A stretch of DNA of 64,000 nt, from the NCBI GenBank assembly GCA_030847615.1, contig JAUMIR010000002.1, forward strand, positions 234,007,809-234,071,808, written 5' to 3'. Made by a program: the position numbers and the translations under genes. This document shows positions 51,301 to 61,932 of this stretch, piece after piece; the stretch's first letter is position 1, and every line of letters begins with the position of its first letter. The notes under the pieces were generated by a model, which searched no databases, had not been told where the DNA came from, and saw only the letters and a list, made by a program, of their open reading frames with translations. Source of the DNA: Gambelia wislizenii. Its lineage: Eukaryota; Chordata; Lepidosauria; Squamata; Crotaphytidae.

Positions 51301-54300
51301 TGTGTGTATCTCACAACTTTATTTACAGAAGTTAAACATAAAACAGCAGGTCATTTATAGATAACATTTGAAACACCACACTCTCTCATCTCAGGCTAAA
51401 TCAGACCTTTACCTGTATTCAGCTCAAACCCCTCTCTCTCATTTCAACCCCTCTCAAACACATTTCTCCCTGCATCCTTCTCAGACTTCAGGCAAAAACT
51501 CATTTCACTCAAACTCAAACTGCCCCATGCAAATCTTTTCAAACATTCCACCCATCAGCATCCGCTTCAACACTCTATTCTCTCCCTGCTCCCAACAACT
51601 ACTTAGCCCATACTCACACAATAAACCAAACAATATTTTCATGGGCACTTCACATGTGAAGATCGGTCTTCATTTAGGAGTTGGTTTGGGGAGCCGTTCT
51701 TCCACTGTACCTACCAGGGCCATACGTTCCCCACATACTGCTTTTGGTGGAGGCAATAAATAAGGCACCACTTCTAGGTTCAAACAAGGTGTGCAGGAAA
51801 TGTACACCTTGTTTTGAAGAAAAATCGTGCTTCTCTGAGGCTTTTGGGAAGCACAATTTTCTCTAAAAGAGGGAAAATGCAGAAGAATTGACCACTACAG
51901 TGGCACTGAATTCAGAAGTAGTGAGAGAGATGACTCAAATTCAGATAGGGACCACATGCAACTTGCAGCAGAATATTATCCAATGATAAATGTATACAGC
52001 ATTCAGTAGTACATGTTTGCTACGTGATAAATTTATACAGCATTCAGTAGTACATGTTTGCTATCTTTTATCACATTAGTGTATGTGTAATGAAACAGTA
52101 CTTATTGCTATTAGAATATGCCATCTAATGATATTTCCAGGAAGGAGAATAACACGTTTATAGTTTTGGCATCAAATCTAACAACTACCACAGGCAAATG
52201 ACCAAATCTATGATATTTATTCTTTAATATGTTAATGATGTGTGTGAGTGTTAAGGGAAACAATCTTGAGTGCAAATTGTTGATTATTTTGTCATACCCT
52301 CTCAAAAAAATATGCTAGATCTGACATGGCTTACTGCTCACCAAAGCATCAGGGCCCAGTGCTATTCAACATCTTTATCAATGACTTGGATGAGGGAATT
52401 AGGGGCATACTTACCAAATTTGCAGATGACACCAAATTAGGAGGAGTAGCTAATACCCTGGAGGACAAGATCAAAATTCAAGATGACCTGCATAGCCTGG
52501 AGAGCTGGGCCAAAGCTAACAAAATGAAATTCAATACGGAGAAATGTAAGGTACTGCACTTAGGGTGAAAAAAATGAAATGCATAGATATAGGATGGGGG
52601 AGACCTGGCTGAATGAGACTACATGCGAAAGGGATCCTGGAGTCCTAGTAGACCACAAGTTGAACATGAGTCAACAGTGTGATGCGGCAGCTAAAAAGGC
52701 CAATGCGATTTTGGGCTTTATCAATGGAAGTATAGTGTCTAGATCAAGGGAAGTAATAGTGCCGCTCTATTCTGCCTTGGTCAGACCTCACCTAGAATAC
52801 TGTGTCCAGTTCTGGGCACCACAGTTCAAAAAGGATATTGACAAATTGGAGCGTGTCCAGAGGAGGGCAACTAAAATGGTGAAAGGTCTGGAAACCATGC
52901 CTTATGAGGAGAGACTTAGGGAGCTGGGTATGTTTAGCCTGGAAAAAAGACGGTTAAGGGACGATATGATAGCCCTGTTTAAGTATTTGAAGGGGCATCA
53001 CATTGAGGATGGAGCAGGCTTGTTTTCTGCTGCTCCAGAGACTGGAACACGGAGCAATGGATGCAAGCTCCAGGAACAGAGATTCGACCTCAACATTAGG
53101 AGGAACTTTTTGACAGTAAGAGCTGTTTGGCAGTGGAACACACTCCCTCGGAGCGGGGTGGGGTCTCCTTCCTTGGAGGTCTTTAAACAGAGGCTGGATG
53201 GCCATCTGTCAGGGATACTTTGATCAAGATTTCCTGCGTGGCAGGGGGGTTGGACTGGATGGCCCTCGTGGTCTCTTCCAACTCTGCAATTCTATGATTC
53301 TATGATTCTAGGATTTATGCCCCCCCCTCACTTTGCATCCTTCTCTGGCACTGAAGGTCAGAAGTGGATAGGGTTGCCAGATCTCAGGGCTGGGCCCAGA
53401 GTCTCCACTTTCCATGGGTCATCTCCAGGCAGAGATGAGGGGGCAAATTCTCCTGTTTTTCTGGGCTTAGCTCCAAGGGAGAGTAAAGGGCTCTGTGCAA
53501 TTCTCCAACTCACCTAGTGGAGCACCAGCTTGCTACAATTTCCAAGGCTTAATTCATTTGTTGACACAACTTGCAAAGTCTCTCTGGGCTTGGGGGTGTC
53601 TGTCTATTTACTTAGATTCTCCCTCCCCTCCCAGTTATTGTGTTCTCCCTCTGCTCTTCTTTGCAATCATCTTCTGGGTAGAAGCAAGGAGGCTGGATTA
53701 AATGTTCTTTATCCCATCTCCCTAAGAAGGAATAAATCTCTCATTTCACCATGATCTGAAAACAGCCCCTTTAGCTCTTAATTTCCAAACAGGAAAATAT
53801 GGCATATGTGTGCTCGTGTGTGTGTATGTGTGTTTGTGTGTGTGTGTATGAATGTGAATGACAAGCAGTGAGCAATTGTGGGTGGCACGTAATGCATAAT
53901 GCTCAGTAGATGCATGTACACCCATTACAAGGTCTTTTGCCTTCTGTGCCAAACAGTGCTGATGCCTCATGAAACTATAAATCCCAGGATTCTGTAGGAT
54001 GGAGCCATGGCAGTTAAAATGGTGTCAAACTGTATTATTTCTACAGTGTAGATTCACTCAAAGAGTCCCTAGGTCTCATGTTTGGGCCTAGAAATCTCAA
54101 AGTCTGGGATACTCCTAAACTGGCAACCCTAGAGGTGGAAAAGACTAGCAAATAATCCTGTGGAAGTAGCACCGCCTGGACGCTTATTCACCCACCCCCA
54201 TCCTTAGTTGGATTTGATACCATTGCTTCTCAGACTTTTGGCTAAGATCAAGTGTAGGATTTGATGCCATGGAGCAAAAGATATTTACTGATGAGCTTCT

Positions 54301-57300
54301 TGTGACTTGCAGGAGTTGGCACAGATGCAAAGACAGGTAAACGACACAAGCATCGTCCTCTCCATGGACAACAATCGAGACCTGGACTTGGATGTTATCA
54401 TTGCTGAAGTCAAAGCTCAATATGAAGATATGGCAAATAGGAGTCGAGCCGAAGTAGATGCCATGTACCAAAGCAAGGTGTGCATACTCCTGGCTTAGAG
54501 CTGTCCCTTCAAGACTTTTTTAAAATCATAAATTCAGAACAGGGGAATGGGTGTGCATTTCTTTCCTCCCTAAAAATCATTTCAGCAACTGGAATGTGTT
54601 TATATTTTTCAAGTTACATACTTCCTTATCAAATACACCACCATGCAACAGGTTTTCCACTGGGGACATATAAGTGTAAAATAGGGATGCAAAGATTAAT
54701 CACACATTTTCTGATTCTCAATAAGAAAAGGTGTCTTGACATGCAAATCAGTCGGCTGTGTGAAATTGTTGTCCTAGAATAAGAGTGAAAACTAGGGCCT
54801 CCCCCTCTTAATTTTTTTTTCATTTTTTTTTGTAAGAAAATATCCTTACTTTTGAGAAAATAAGTTTTACACACACACACAAACATTGTCACTTGCACAA
54901 GCACAAATAAACAAAGGCTGCAATCTATTGTTCCCTCAGCCTTGCATAAGGACTAGTATATCTATGCTAGCCAGGGTATGCTGGCTCCCCACTGGCATAA
55001 CCTGGCTCCAGATCTGGCCCACCCTGCCCCCGTTACCTGGAGAAAAATGGCCGTCATCCAAACAGAATGCCAGGCCATCACTGCATCCACCTCCACCATT
55101 TTCTCTGCTGATGCAGAAGCCTGGAAGGGGGCCTGCAACATGTGACTGCAGGCTCCCTGTATGTGATCAGCCTTAGTCATATGCTGAGGGACCCCTGCCT
55201 GGCTTCCGGAATAGTCAGGAGCTGGCAGCGGCAGCAAAGGATGCCATTTCTATACCGCTTATCAGTGCCAAAGCTCTCCCTAAATAGTTTACAACATAAA
55301 ACAAGTAAAAGTAAAACAATTAAAAAGTAACAATTAAAATTATTTTGAAAAACATATACCAGTTAAAACAATAAAAATAATAAAAACACACCACAATAAA
55401 AGCCTCTGTGCCCGCATCTACAGATTAAAAGCTTGCTGAAATAAAAATGTTTTTGCCTGCCGGCAAAAGGGAAGCAAAGAGGGGGCCAGCCTAGGCTCCC
55501 GAGGAAGGGAGTTCCAAAGGGTGGGGGCAGCCACTGAGAAGGCTCACCCTCATGTCCTCACCAAGCGAGACTGTGATGTTGGTGGGATTGAGAGAAAGCC
55601 TTCCCCTGAGGATCTTAAAATTCTGGCAGGTTCCTATTGGGAGATACGATCTTTCAGATAGTCTGGACCTAAGCCGTATAGCGCTTTATAGGTCATGACC
55701 AGCACTTTGAATTGTGCTCAGAAACAAATTGGTAGCCAGTGAAGCTGTTTTAACACAGGTGTTATATGATCCCTACAGCTAGCCCCAGTCAGCATTCTGG
55801 CACCTGCATTCTGCACCCGCTGAAGTTTCTGAACAGTTTTCAAAGGCAGCCCCACATAGAGTGCATTATAGTAGCCCAAATGGGATGTAATCAAGGCGTG
55901 TGCCACTGTGGCCAGATCTGACGTCTCAAGGAACGAGTGTAGCTGGTGCACTAGTTTTAACTGTGCAAGTGCACTCCTGGCCACTGCTGAGACCTGGGCA
56001 TCCAAGCCCAGAATTGAGTCCAGGAGAATACCCAAGCTGCAAACCTGAGATTTCAAGAGGAGTGTAATCAATCCAGCACAGGCTTATTTTACAATGGTTT
56101 ATCAGGCCCTATCCTTGCTTGCCCTTGTCCCAGCCCCAGGGGTGGCGAGGACTGCCCAGGAGCAGATTGGGTTAAATGCCCAGCCTCATCTGAACTGCAG
56201 GGCTCTGGAACAGGGGCAAGCCAAGTTACTTGGCCCATGTAGATAAGCCCTAAATATCCATATGCTATGGCAACACTATACAGTCTCCATGCAGAATAGC
56301 CACATGGCTCAACATACGTCAATGACTGGGTACCCTTGTGTAATGTGCAATTCTGTGAATGAAGCGATGAATCAACAAATTAGATTTAGGGGACACCAGT
56401 GTCTTTCCCTACCACCAGATGATTCTTTCATCTCCAGGCACTGAACAGTCAAATAGCTCTCTTCAGGTAGCCAGATTTGGCCATGGATTTGGCTGTAAGG
56501 ACACCCAACTGCTGATCTGAGTTGTAATATCTTGGCCCATGAAATCAGTTTCAGGAACTCCAGCTTACAGCTGGGAAGCATGATGATGCCTTGAAAAACT
56601 CCAAGGTGGAGATTTCTGAGCTGAATCGACTGATCCATAGGCTGAGAGCAGAGACTGACAATGTGAAGAAACAGGTAAGATGCACTCCTTTAGTGGAGAT
56701 ACACAGAAAGAACTTTATTTATATTTGGTTGTCACTCCTGTGTTACTACAAAGAGCAGTTATTTTGAAAACGTTTGGAATAGTCTGGAAATAGATTTTTT
56801 AACAGAGTAATCACGGTGTTAATTAATGAGATGTAAAATTAAATAGAGAACTACATCTTATCTGCCTTTTCCAGTAATGTTTTAAAGACAAAAATGCCTC
56901 AGTTAAGCCCTACTTAGTTTGTAAGTGAGAATGAACAAACTCCATTTATTCTCACTTGCAAACTAAGCAGTGAACCTGTTCATATCATAGAATCATAGAA
57001 TCATAGAAGTGTAGAGTTGGAAGAGACTACAAGGGCCATCCAGTCCAATCCCCTGCCATGCAGGAATACACAATCAAAGCATCCCTGACAGATGGCCATT
57101 CAGCCTCTGTTTAAAGACCCCCAAGGAAGGAGACCCCACCACACTCCGAGGGAGTGTGTTCCACTGCCGAACAGCTCTTACTGTCAAAAAGTTCCTCCTA
57201 ATGTTGAGGTGGAATCTCTGTTCGTGGAGCTTGCATCCATTGTTCCGTGTTCCAGTCTCTGGAGCAGCAGAAAACAAGCTTGCTCCATTCTCAATGTGAT

Positions 57301-60300
57301 GCCCCTTCAAATACTTAAACAGGGCTATCATATCGCCTCTTAACCGCCTTTTTTCCAGGCTAAACATACCCAGCTCTCTAAGTCTTTCCTCATAAGGCAT
57401 GGTTTCCAGACCTTTCACCATTTTAGTTGCCCTTCTCTGGACACGCTCCAATTTGTCAATATCCTCTTTGAATTGTGGTGCCCAGAACTAGACACAGTAT
57501 TCTAGGTGAGGCCTGATCAAGTCAGAATAGAGTGGCACTATTACTTCCCTTGATCTAGACACTATACTTCTATTGATGCAGCCCAAAATCGCATTGGCCT
57601 TTTTAGCTGCTACATCACACTGTTGACTCGTGTTCAACTTCTGGTCTACTAGGACTCCTAGATCCCGTTCACAGGTAGTCTCATTCAGCCAGGTCTCCCC
57701 CATCCTTTATCTATGCATTTCGTTTTTCCGCCCTAAGTGAAGTACCTTACATGTCTCTGTATTGAATTTCATTTTGTTAGCTTTGGCCCAGCTCTCTAGT
57801 CTATCCAGGTCATTCTGAATTTTGATCCTGTCCTCTAGGGTATTAGCTACTCCTCCTAATTTGGTGTCATCTGCAAATTTGATGAGTATGTCCCCAATTT
57901 CCATCATCCAAGTCATTGATAAAGATATTGAATAGCACTCGGCCCAGGAAAGAACCCTGAGGCACCCCACTGGTCACATCTTTCCAAGACGAAGAGGAGC
58001 CACTGGTTTGGGTTCGGCCGGTCAGCCAGTTATAAGTCCATTTAACACTCTTTTTCTCATTCTCCGTCCATTCAAATAATTAACCATTTAAAACACTTGT
58101 AGCACTTTCTCAGTTGTTTCATATGGTCATGAAGCCCTGGTTGTGTAAAATCCATCTGAGTTGATTTCTGTTCTTTGCATTTTCTTGGTAGTGTGCTTAT
58201 CTTCAGTCCTCCATTGCTGAAGCTGAAGAACGTGGAGAGATAGCCTTGAAAGATGCAAGGGAAAAACTGTCAGAACTGGAAAATGCTCTGCAGAAAGCTA
58301 AGGAGGAGTTGGCCCGCCTTTTGCGGGATTACCAGGAACTGTTGAATATTAAACTAGCACTTGACATTGAGATTGCCACCTATAGGACACTCCTGGAAGG
58401 CGAGGAATACAGGTGGGTATCATGGGATCCAATGTGATTGACTTTAGTAGCCCAGTCACTGGCATTTTTCATCTGCAGTTCATGCAGTTTAATTTGCTGA
58501 TTTATTCTGGAGACTCCATCTGTTTCAGTGACCCATTCCCATTTCAACATGGCCTGTGTTCTTCAAATATACTTTAAAAAAATCCACAGCTCTCTCTCTC
58601 TCTCTGGCTTTTCTTCGCAAACGAAGATTCAGGAAGGACTCATCCCGTGCTTTCTGCAAGTGCGCTGATGACTAAAAAGGCCAATCTGAGATAAACAAGT
58701 CCGGTTGCAAAAAGCACAGCAGAAGGTCTCCTTGGGTGATGTTTTTGGGTTGTGATTCTTTCTGCGTTGTCATTTCTCTTCAAGACTTGTTCGTCGTGAG
58801 TTCTCAAATAAGGCTGCAGCATTGTGGATAGTGCGTCTCCATGCCTCCCGATGTGAGGCCAGGGCGGACCACTGTTGGTGATCAATTTGGCCGAGCCTGA
58901 GATGTTGTTTCAGGGAGTCTTTGTATCGCTTTTTTGGAGCGCCCCTCTTACGCTGACCCGTGGCGAGTTCACCGTAGAGTAGTATTTTTGGGAGGTGATG
59001 GTCCTCCATCCTAGAAACGTGCCCTGCCCAGCGCAGCTGTGTTCTCAATATCATGGCCTCAATGCTGGTGATCCCTGCTTGCTCAAGGACAGCAACATTT
59101 GTCACATAGTCAGTCCAGTGTATATTTAGGATCCACAGCAGTTTGAGAATAAACCTTCCAAATGCTGTCTGTAGTTCTATCATCACATGTGGGATTGAGC
59201 AGCAGTGTGATATCAAGGCTGGCTCCATCACTAGGCCGAGTGAGGCCTCAGGCAGCTGGGAACAGGGGCAGCAACAACCCATTCAACTCAATACCTCTCC
59301 TGCAAAGATTCCTCTCTCATGGAGGGAAGAGATACATGTGCCACATGAGATACACTACACCTTCAAAGCTGATCGGCTATCTTTGGGTATGGTGGAGCAT
59401 GCTGTCTCATTGCCAGTGCTGAAATAAAACTTATTTTCCAGTCCAGTTGGCATTGGTACCAGGAAGCCATGAGGCAGTAGGGGCTGGGTTGGGTTGCCAT
59501 CCTACTCTTTGCTTCAGGTAGCAAAATGGCCCTCTCAGATATTCTCCCATATTTCCATAAGAGTGAAAAGTGGGGTATTAAATCAATTAATAAATACATT
59601 CTCTGTTAACTGTTTGTATAGAAATCCTACATCCCTTCCTTCCTTCTTTGCCTTTGCTGCTACATCCAGAGGCCCTTTCACGCTACACAATTACAGCACT
59701 ATGATTCCACTTTAACTGCTAGCGCTGTCTCATATGGAAATATAGTTTGTTGAGTTACTAGAGGAGCTCTCTGGCTAAGAATTGTAGAGGTGCCTCCCTA
59801 AATTACAAATTTTAGGATTCTGTCAGATGTTGCCATGGCAGTTAAAGTGGTATCAAAGCCCTATATTTCTGTAGCATGAAAGCCCCCCCCATCCGGGTGA
59901 AATATTGTACCTGCCTGTTCCATATAAGCTGTTAAGGCTGCTTGCTGGGAGAGGGGGAGTGAGTTGGCAATCCAGTACCACAAATGAAGCTGAATATACA
60001 AGAATTTAAATCAAATTTTGGAGATCTAAGAACACAAAACCCTTTCTCAGTTGCTTTTTCTTCCATGTTTAGTTTTTTAAAGTCTTACATTTGTTTGGAT
60101 TAGGAGGAATTCTGTGAGGTACCCACAATGTGGGCAGAAAAATCAAGCAATTGGTTTTGCTAACAGGAAAATGATACACCACAATAATATATTACCGAAC
60201 ATCTCTCTCTCTCATTCTCTGGCTTTTCTTCGCAAACGAAGATTCAGGAAGGACTCATCCAGCGCTTTCTGCAAGCACGCCGATGACCAAAAGGCCAATC

Positions 60301-61932
60301 CGAGACAGACAAGTCCAGTTGCAGAAAGCACAGCAGAAGGTCTCCTTGGGTGATGTTTCCAGGTTGTGATTCTTTCTGAGTTGTCGTTTCTCTTCAAGAC
60401 TTGTTTGGCATGAGTTCTCAAATAAGGCTGTAGCATTGTGGATAGTGTGTCTCCATGCCTCCCGATGTGAGGCCAGGGTGGACCATTGTTGGTGATCAAT
60501 TTGGCCGAGCCTGAGATGTTGTTTCAGGGAGTCCTTGTATCGCTTTTTTGGAGCACCCCTCTTACGCTGACCCGTGGCGTGTTCACCATAGAGTACTATT
60601 TTGGGGAGGTGATGGTCCTCCATCCTAGAAACGTGCCCTGCCCAGCGCAGCTGTGTTCTCAATATCATGGCCTCAATGCTGGTGATCCCTGCTTGCTCAA
60701 GGACAGCAACATTAGTCACATAGTCAGTCCAGTGTATATTTAGGATTGTGCGTAAACAGCGCTGGTGGAAGCATTCGAGGAGTCGTAAGTGGTGGCGATA
60801 GGTGACCCATGTTTCAGATCCATAAAGGAGAATAGACAGTACTGCAGGGTGTATAATAAACCCAATCTAGCAATTGTCATGTGCCAGTTGGTATTAGTTT
60901 TGAAGGTGATCTGTGACATATACAAATCACAATCAATATTGTATGAGACATTGTGGATACTACTCTGTATTCAGTTACTTGGGAATCAGTCCCATAGAAT
61001 GCTGACTTCTTGAGGAGACTTTTGCAGGACTGTGCTCTAGGTGTTCCTAATGTAATCATACATGGAAGACTACCTTAAAACAAACAGTGGAAGAAGAGGA
61101 GTTTCCAATTGCTGACTTTTTGTTTTCCTCAATAGGATGTCGGGAGAATGTGGCAGTGCTGTAAACATATGTAAGTAGCTGAAGGTTTCGTGTTGATATT
61201 TTGGGTTTGCAGAAATTGCATGCTTCTGGACCATTCATATTGGAAAACTGTGGAACATAAACTCTAAGAAGGGGTGTTTAGGTTGGTATCAGAAGAGATA
61301 CCCTTCTCAGTGGTGGCACCAACATGCTGGAACTCCCTTCCTCAAGTGATACATTTAGTTTCTTCCCGCACATGTTTTTGTTTCAGACTGTTTTTAAATC
61401 AAGAGTGTAGGCGTGGGGTTTCATTGTTCTTATTGCTCTATTTTTAGATTTTAAAAGCTGAATGACTGTTGAGGAGGGGTTTGGAAAACTAGAAGCCAGT
61501 TTCAGGGGGAACAGGATGGGGTAACTTGGAAATGGGCTTCCCTGTCTATCCTGAATAGGGGCAGTCCTCGCTGCAGCATTTTGATGCACGTCTTATTTTT
61601 AGCCTCCCACTTCTACATCACAAAACTTAATAAAGCCAGTATCCCCTTTGGATTCTTTCCAAAATTAATGCATTATTACAGTTATTTAATAAAATTATAT
61701 GGGTGCATTTTTTTTCCTTTTGTTTTCCACAGCTGTAGTTAGCAACAGCAGCATGGTTGGAGGAAATGGACTGAGCCGTGCAGTGGGGCTGAGTGGAGGA
61801 GGTGGCGGAGGAGGTTCAAGCTCTGGAAGTGGCAGGGGCATTGTGGGATATAGCTCTGGTGCTGGAGGAAGCTGCCCAGGCCTGAAAATTATATCCACAA
61901 CCTCTACTAGCAAAAGGACAACCATAAGATGA
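38321..61932 (+). CDS. Type II keratin gene 2 (complete, 9 coding exons)
   Basis: Codes for a 527-residue type II keratin, a partner of type I keratins in epithelial intermediate filaments. Coding exons are 38321-38785, 42308-42522, 43697-43757, 50481-50576, 54313-54477, 56549-56674, 58192-58412, 61136-61170 and 61733-61932. All introns are GT-AG except intron 3, which uses a GC donor. The head is Ser/Gly-rich with SRSLYNLGG. An H1 region ([23 protein letters not shown]) precedes the rod (about residues 140-448), which runs from [19 protein letters not shown] to [13 protein letters not shown]. The short Gly/Ser tail ends [15 protein letters not shown]. Low cysteine argues against a hair-type keratin. 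H1 and SLYNLGG resemble the K5/K6/K75 group. Its roughly 23.6-kb span reflects repeat-filled introns. Confidence 0.95.
39531..39762. mobile_element. Palindromic MITE
   Basis: GGGACCC... and GTGGGCCC ends with mirrored CATGGCTGCATCCTATGGAA and GATTCCATAGACTGTTGCCATG segments. Diverged. Confidence 0.65.
39945..41000 (+). mobile_element. CR1 LINE, truncated, internal deletion
   Basis: Encodes reverse transcriptase motifs [27 protein letters not shown] and FTDDTRLGG in broken frames, then [11 protein letters not shown]. It lacks about 40-50 codons between GDMVV and [11 protein letters not shown] compared with the copy at 52345. Its 3' tail is interrupted by palindromic element 4 and resumes at 41342. 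Lies in intron 1 of gene 2. Confidence 0.9.
41001..41341. mobile_element. Long palindromic element 4 (341 bp)
   Basis: Arms of about 165 bp differ at about 18 sites (about 89% identity). It begins GGAGATTTTCAGATAGCG and is flanked by TAT (40998-41000, 41342-41344). It shares GCGGCAGGGGGTCATTTTCGG and the centre GCGCCATATTTTAA with elements 1 and 2. The host is a CR1 3' tail, so the empty site is known from other CR1 copies. Confidence 0.9.
42018..42042. repeat. (AAT)n microsatellite
   Basis: About eight AAT units. Confidence 0.9.
42308..42522 (+). CDS. Keratin gene 2 exon 2: coil 1A, L1 and start of 1B
   Basis: This 215-nt exon begins [21 protein letters not shown] and ends DIVEDFKR within a split Arg codon. 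Acceptor CTCCAG, donor GTAGAT (weak). Confidence 0.95.
42966..43215. mobile_element. Inverted-repeat MITE, longer copy
   Basis: Arms carry AGATTTTCCTTGGGTTTTT, GGCTGTGAG, GAAGAGTTTACTTCTGA and CATCTGTGGCTGGCATCTTC and their complements. The right end continues to GAAAGCCTTCGACTTCAC; the left end lacks this part. A shorter relative is at 49602-49737. Confidence 0.75.
43697..43757 (+). CDS. Keratin gene 2 exon 3: coil 1B, GC donor
   Basis: This 61-nt exon encodes [20 protein letters not shown]. The frame and the conserved exon length place the junction at AAG|GCAAGG, a GC donor. No GT lies within the next 20 bases that could replace it. Confidence 0.93.
43806..44720 (+). mobile_element. L2-clade LINE, 5'-truncated
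   Basis: Encodes the C-terminal part of an L2/CR1-like ORF2: [13 protein letters not shown], then [40 protein letters not shown] and [15 protein letters not shown]. It ends with CTGCCTTGGGTCCCACTTTGG and AATAAATAAA. Lies in intron 3 of gene 2. Confidence 0.9.
45481..45728. mobile_element. pogo/Tigger-like MITE
   Basis: CAGTAGAATCCC at the left and GGGGGTCCTACTG at the right, each next to TA. Core has GTGGATA/TGGATAAT half-sites. Confidence 0.65.
46743..46829. repeat. (TTTC)n(TTCC)n compound microsatellite
   Basis: About 85 bp of pure pyrimidine on the + strand, TTTC units changing to TTCC. Confidence 0.95.
48292..48321. repeat. (CA)n microsatellite
   Basis: About 15 CA units. Confidence 0.9.
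48600..49060. repeat. Dispersed repeat relics of unknown class
   Basis: 48600-48850 resembles 54955-55220; 48880-49060 resembles 56085-56240 (GGGCCCTACCCTGGCTTGCCC / CAGGCCCTATCCTTGCTTGCCC). Both ends carry CCAGGGTA/GGGTA-like motifs, suggesting old DNA elements. Confidence 0.5.
49116..49329. mobile_element. pogo/Tigger-like MITE
   Basis: Starts TAGTTGGCCCTCCATGGATTC and ends GGGCCCCACTGT; shares the AACCTTGATTTTGCCATTTTC core with 23220-23367. Confidence 0.6.
49436..49860. mobile_element. Palindromic MITE, split by another MITE
   Basis: Left half (about 49436-49601) and right half (about 49738-49860) together form one MITE. It is interrupted by the element at 49602-49737. Confidence 0.55.
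49602..49737. mobile_element. Short inverted-repeat MITE
   Basis: GTGAAGCCAAAGGCTTTCAT, ATAGATTTTCCTTGGGG... and its complement. The 12-bp TATGTTGGAACT flanks both sides (49590-49601, 49738-49749). Confidence 0.65.
49866..50070. mobile_element. Palindromic MITE
   Basis: TCACTACACTGTTACAGCAC ... GTGCTACAACAGTGTAGTGTGA with mirrored TGTGGAATTCTGGGG segments; close to the copy at 16988. Confidence 0.8.
50481..50576 (+). CDS. Keratin gene 2 exon 4: coil 1B
   Basis: This 96-nt exon runs from [16 protein letters not shown] to LSCLYEE. Acceptor CCTCAG after a T-rich tract, donor GTGAGG. Confidence 0.95.
50815..51012. repeat. Degenerate minisatellite
   Basis: Four or five units of about 42-44 bp with a recurring (C)CAAATGTGGGGGTC / AAGTGTGAGGTTTTCCAC core and a CCCAC(T/C)(G/A)CTG part. 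Confidence 0.6.
51013..52330. other. Intron 4 stretch of gene 2, low-certainty content
   Basis: Contains a (TG)n run (51284-51306), a C/T-rich segment without genes (51360-51600), and a 41-bp tandem duplication at 51984-52064. Confidence 0.45.
51984..52064. repeat. Two-copy 41-bp tandem duplication
   Basis: GATAAA-TATACAGCATTCAGTAGTACATGTTTGCTA is present twice in a row with two or three differences. Confidence 0.85.
52345..53311 (+). mobile_element. CR1 LINE, 5'-truncated, best preserved copy
   Basis: [16 protein letters not shown]...[12 protein letters not shown] with the FADD catalytic motif, then after one stop/frame change a 214-codon frame (52579-53223) through [20 protein letters not shown] and [14 protein letters not shown]. 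It ends with three ATTCTATG units. Lies in intron 4 of gene 2. Confidence 0.92.
53928..54060. mobile_element. Palindromic MITE, one half
   Basis: AATCCCAGGATTCTGTAGGATGGAGCCATGGCAGTTAAA...TACAGTGTAGATTC, the right half of the 8364-type MITE. Confidence 0.65.
54222..54257 (+). pseudogene. Truncated U2 snRNA retrocopy
   Basis: 36 bases match the 5' end of U2 snRNA with three differences (ATTGCTTCTC then CTTTTGGCTAAGATCAAGTG). A near-perfect 14-bp duplication flanks it (GGATTTGATACCAT at 54210-54223, GGATTTGATGCCAT at 54257-54270). It stops just at the branch-site-recognition region of U2. No promoter; not a functional snRNA gene. Confidence 0.85.
54313..54477 (+). CDS. Keratin gene 2 exon 5: end of 1B, L12, start of coil 2
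   Basis: This 165-nt exon encodes [30 protein letters not shown] and ends DAMYQSK. Acceptor TTGCAG, donor GTGTGC. A short U2 snRNA-derived insertion ends 42 bp upstream of the acceptor. Confidence 0.95.
55235..56075 (-). mobile_element. L2-clade LINE, 5'-truncated, inverted
   Basis: Read on the - strand: [55 protein letters not shown] and then [11 protein letters not shown] and [13 protein letters not shown] peptides in broken frames. Related to the + strand copy at 43806. The tail lies near 55240-55400. In intron 5 of gene 2. Confidence 0.85.
56549..56674 (+). CDS. Keratin gene 2 exon 6: coil 2
   Basis: This 126-nt exon runs from [16 protein letters not shown] to [10 protein letters not shown]. 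Acceptor ATCAG has a poor pyrimidine tract. An alternative AG six bases later would drop two residues. Phe replaces the usual Tyr at the first position. Donor GTAAGA. Confidence 0.9.
56985..58050 (-). mobile_element. CR1 LINE, 5'-truncated, inverted
   Basis: On the - strand: [57 protein letters not shown] and [14 protein letters not shown] in broken frames. The tail of ATTCTATG units is at 56987-57010. Ends about 140 bp before exon 7 of gene 2. Confidence 0.92.
58192..58412 (+). CDS. Keratin gene 2 exon 7: coil 2 and helix termination motif
   Basis: This 221-nt exon runs from [15 protein letters not shown] to [19 protein letters not shown]. The acceptor is GGTAG and the donor GTGGGT. The helix termination motif is intact. 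Confidence 0.95.
58590..59130 (-). mobile_element. LINE 3' end, family with (GA)n tail
   Basis: On the - strand: [60 protein letters not shown], then a tail ending in (GA)n. This is the end of a non-LTR polyprotein; the clade is not assigned. Very close to the copy at 60205. Confidence 0.8.
59671..59886. mobile_element. Palindromic MITE
   Basis: GGCCCTTTCACGCTACACAATTACAGCACTA ... mirrored CTGTAGCATGAAAGCCC; has ATTCCACTTTAACTGC and GCAGTTAAAGTGG. Confidence 0.7.
61136..61170 (+). CDS. Keratin gene 2 exon 8: H2 segment
   Basis: This 35-nt exon encodes [11 protein letters not shown] after the split Arg codon, matching the typical MSGE start of this exon in type II keratins. Acceptor AATAG, donor GTAAGT. 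Confidence 0.92.
61733..61932 (+). CDS. Keratin gene 2 exon 9: tail
   Basis: The exon encodes the last 65 residues: [18 protein letters not shown], a Gly run, then [17 protein letters not shown] and TGA at 61930-61932. No canonical AATAAA follows before the end of the window. Confidence 0.93.
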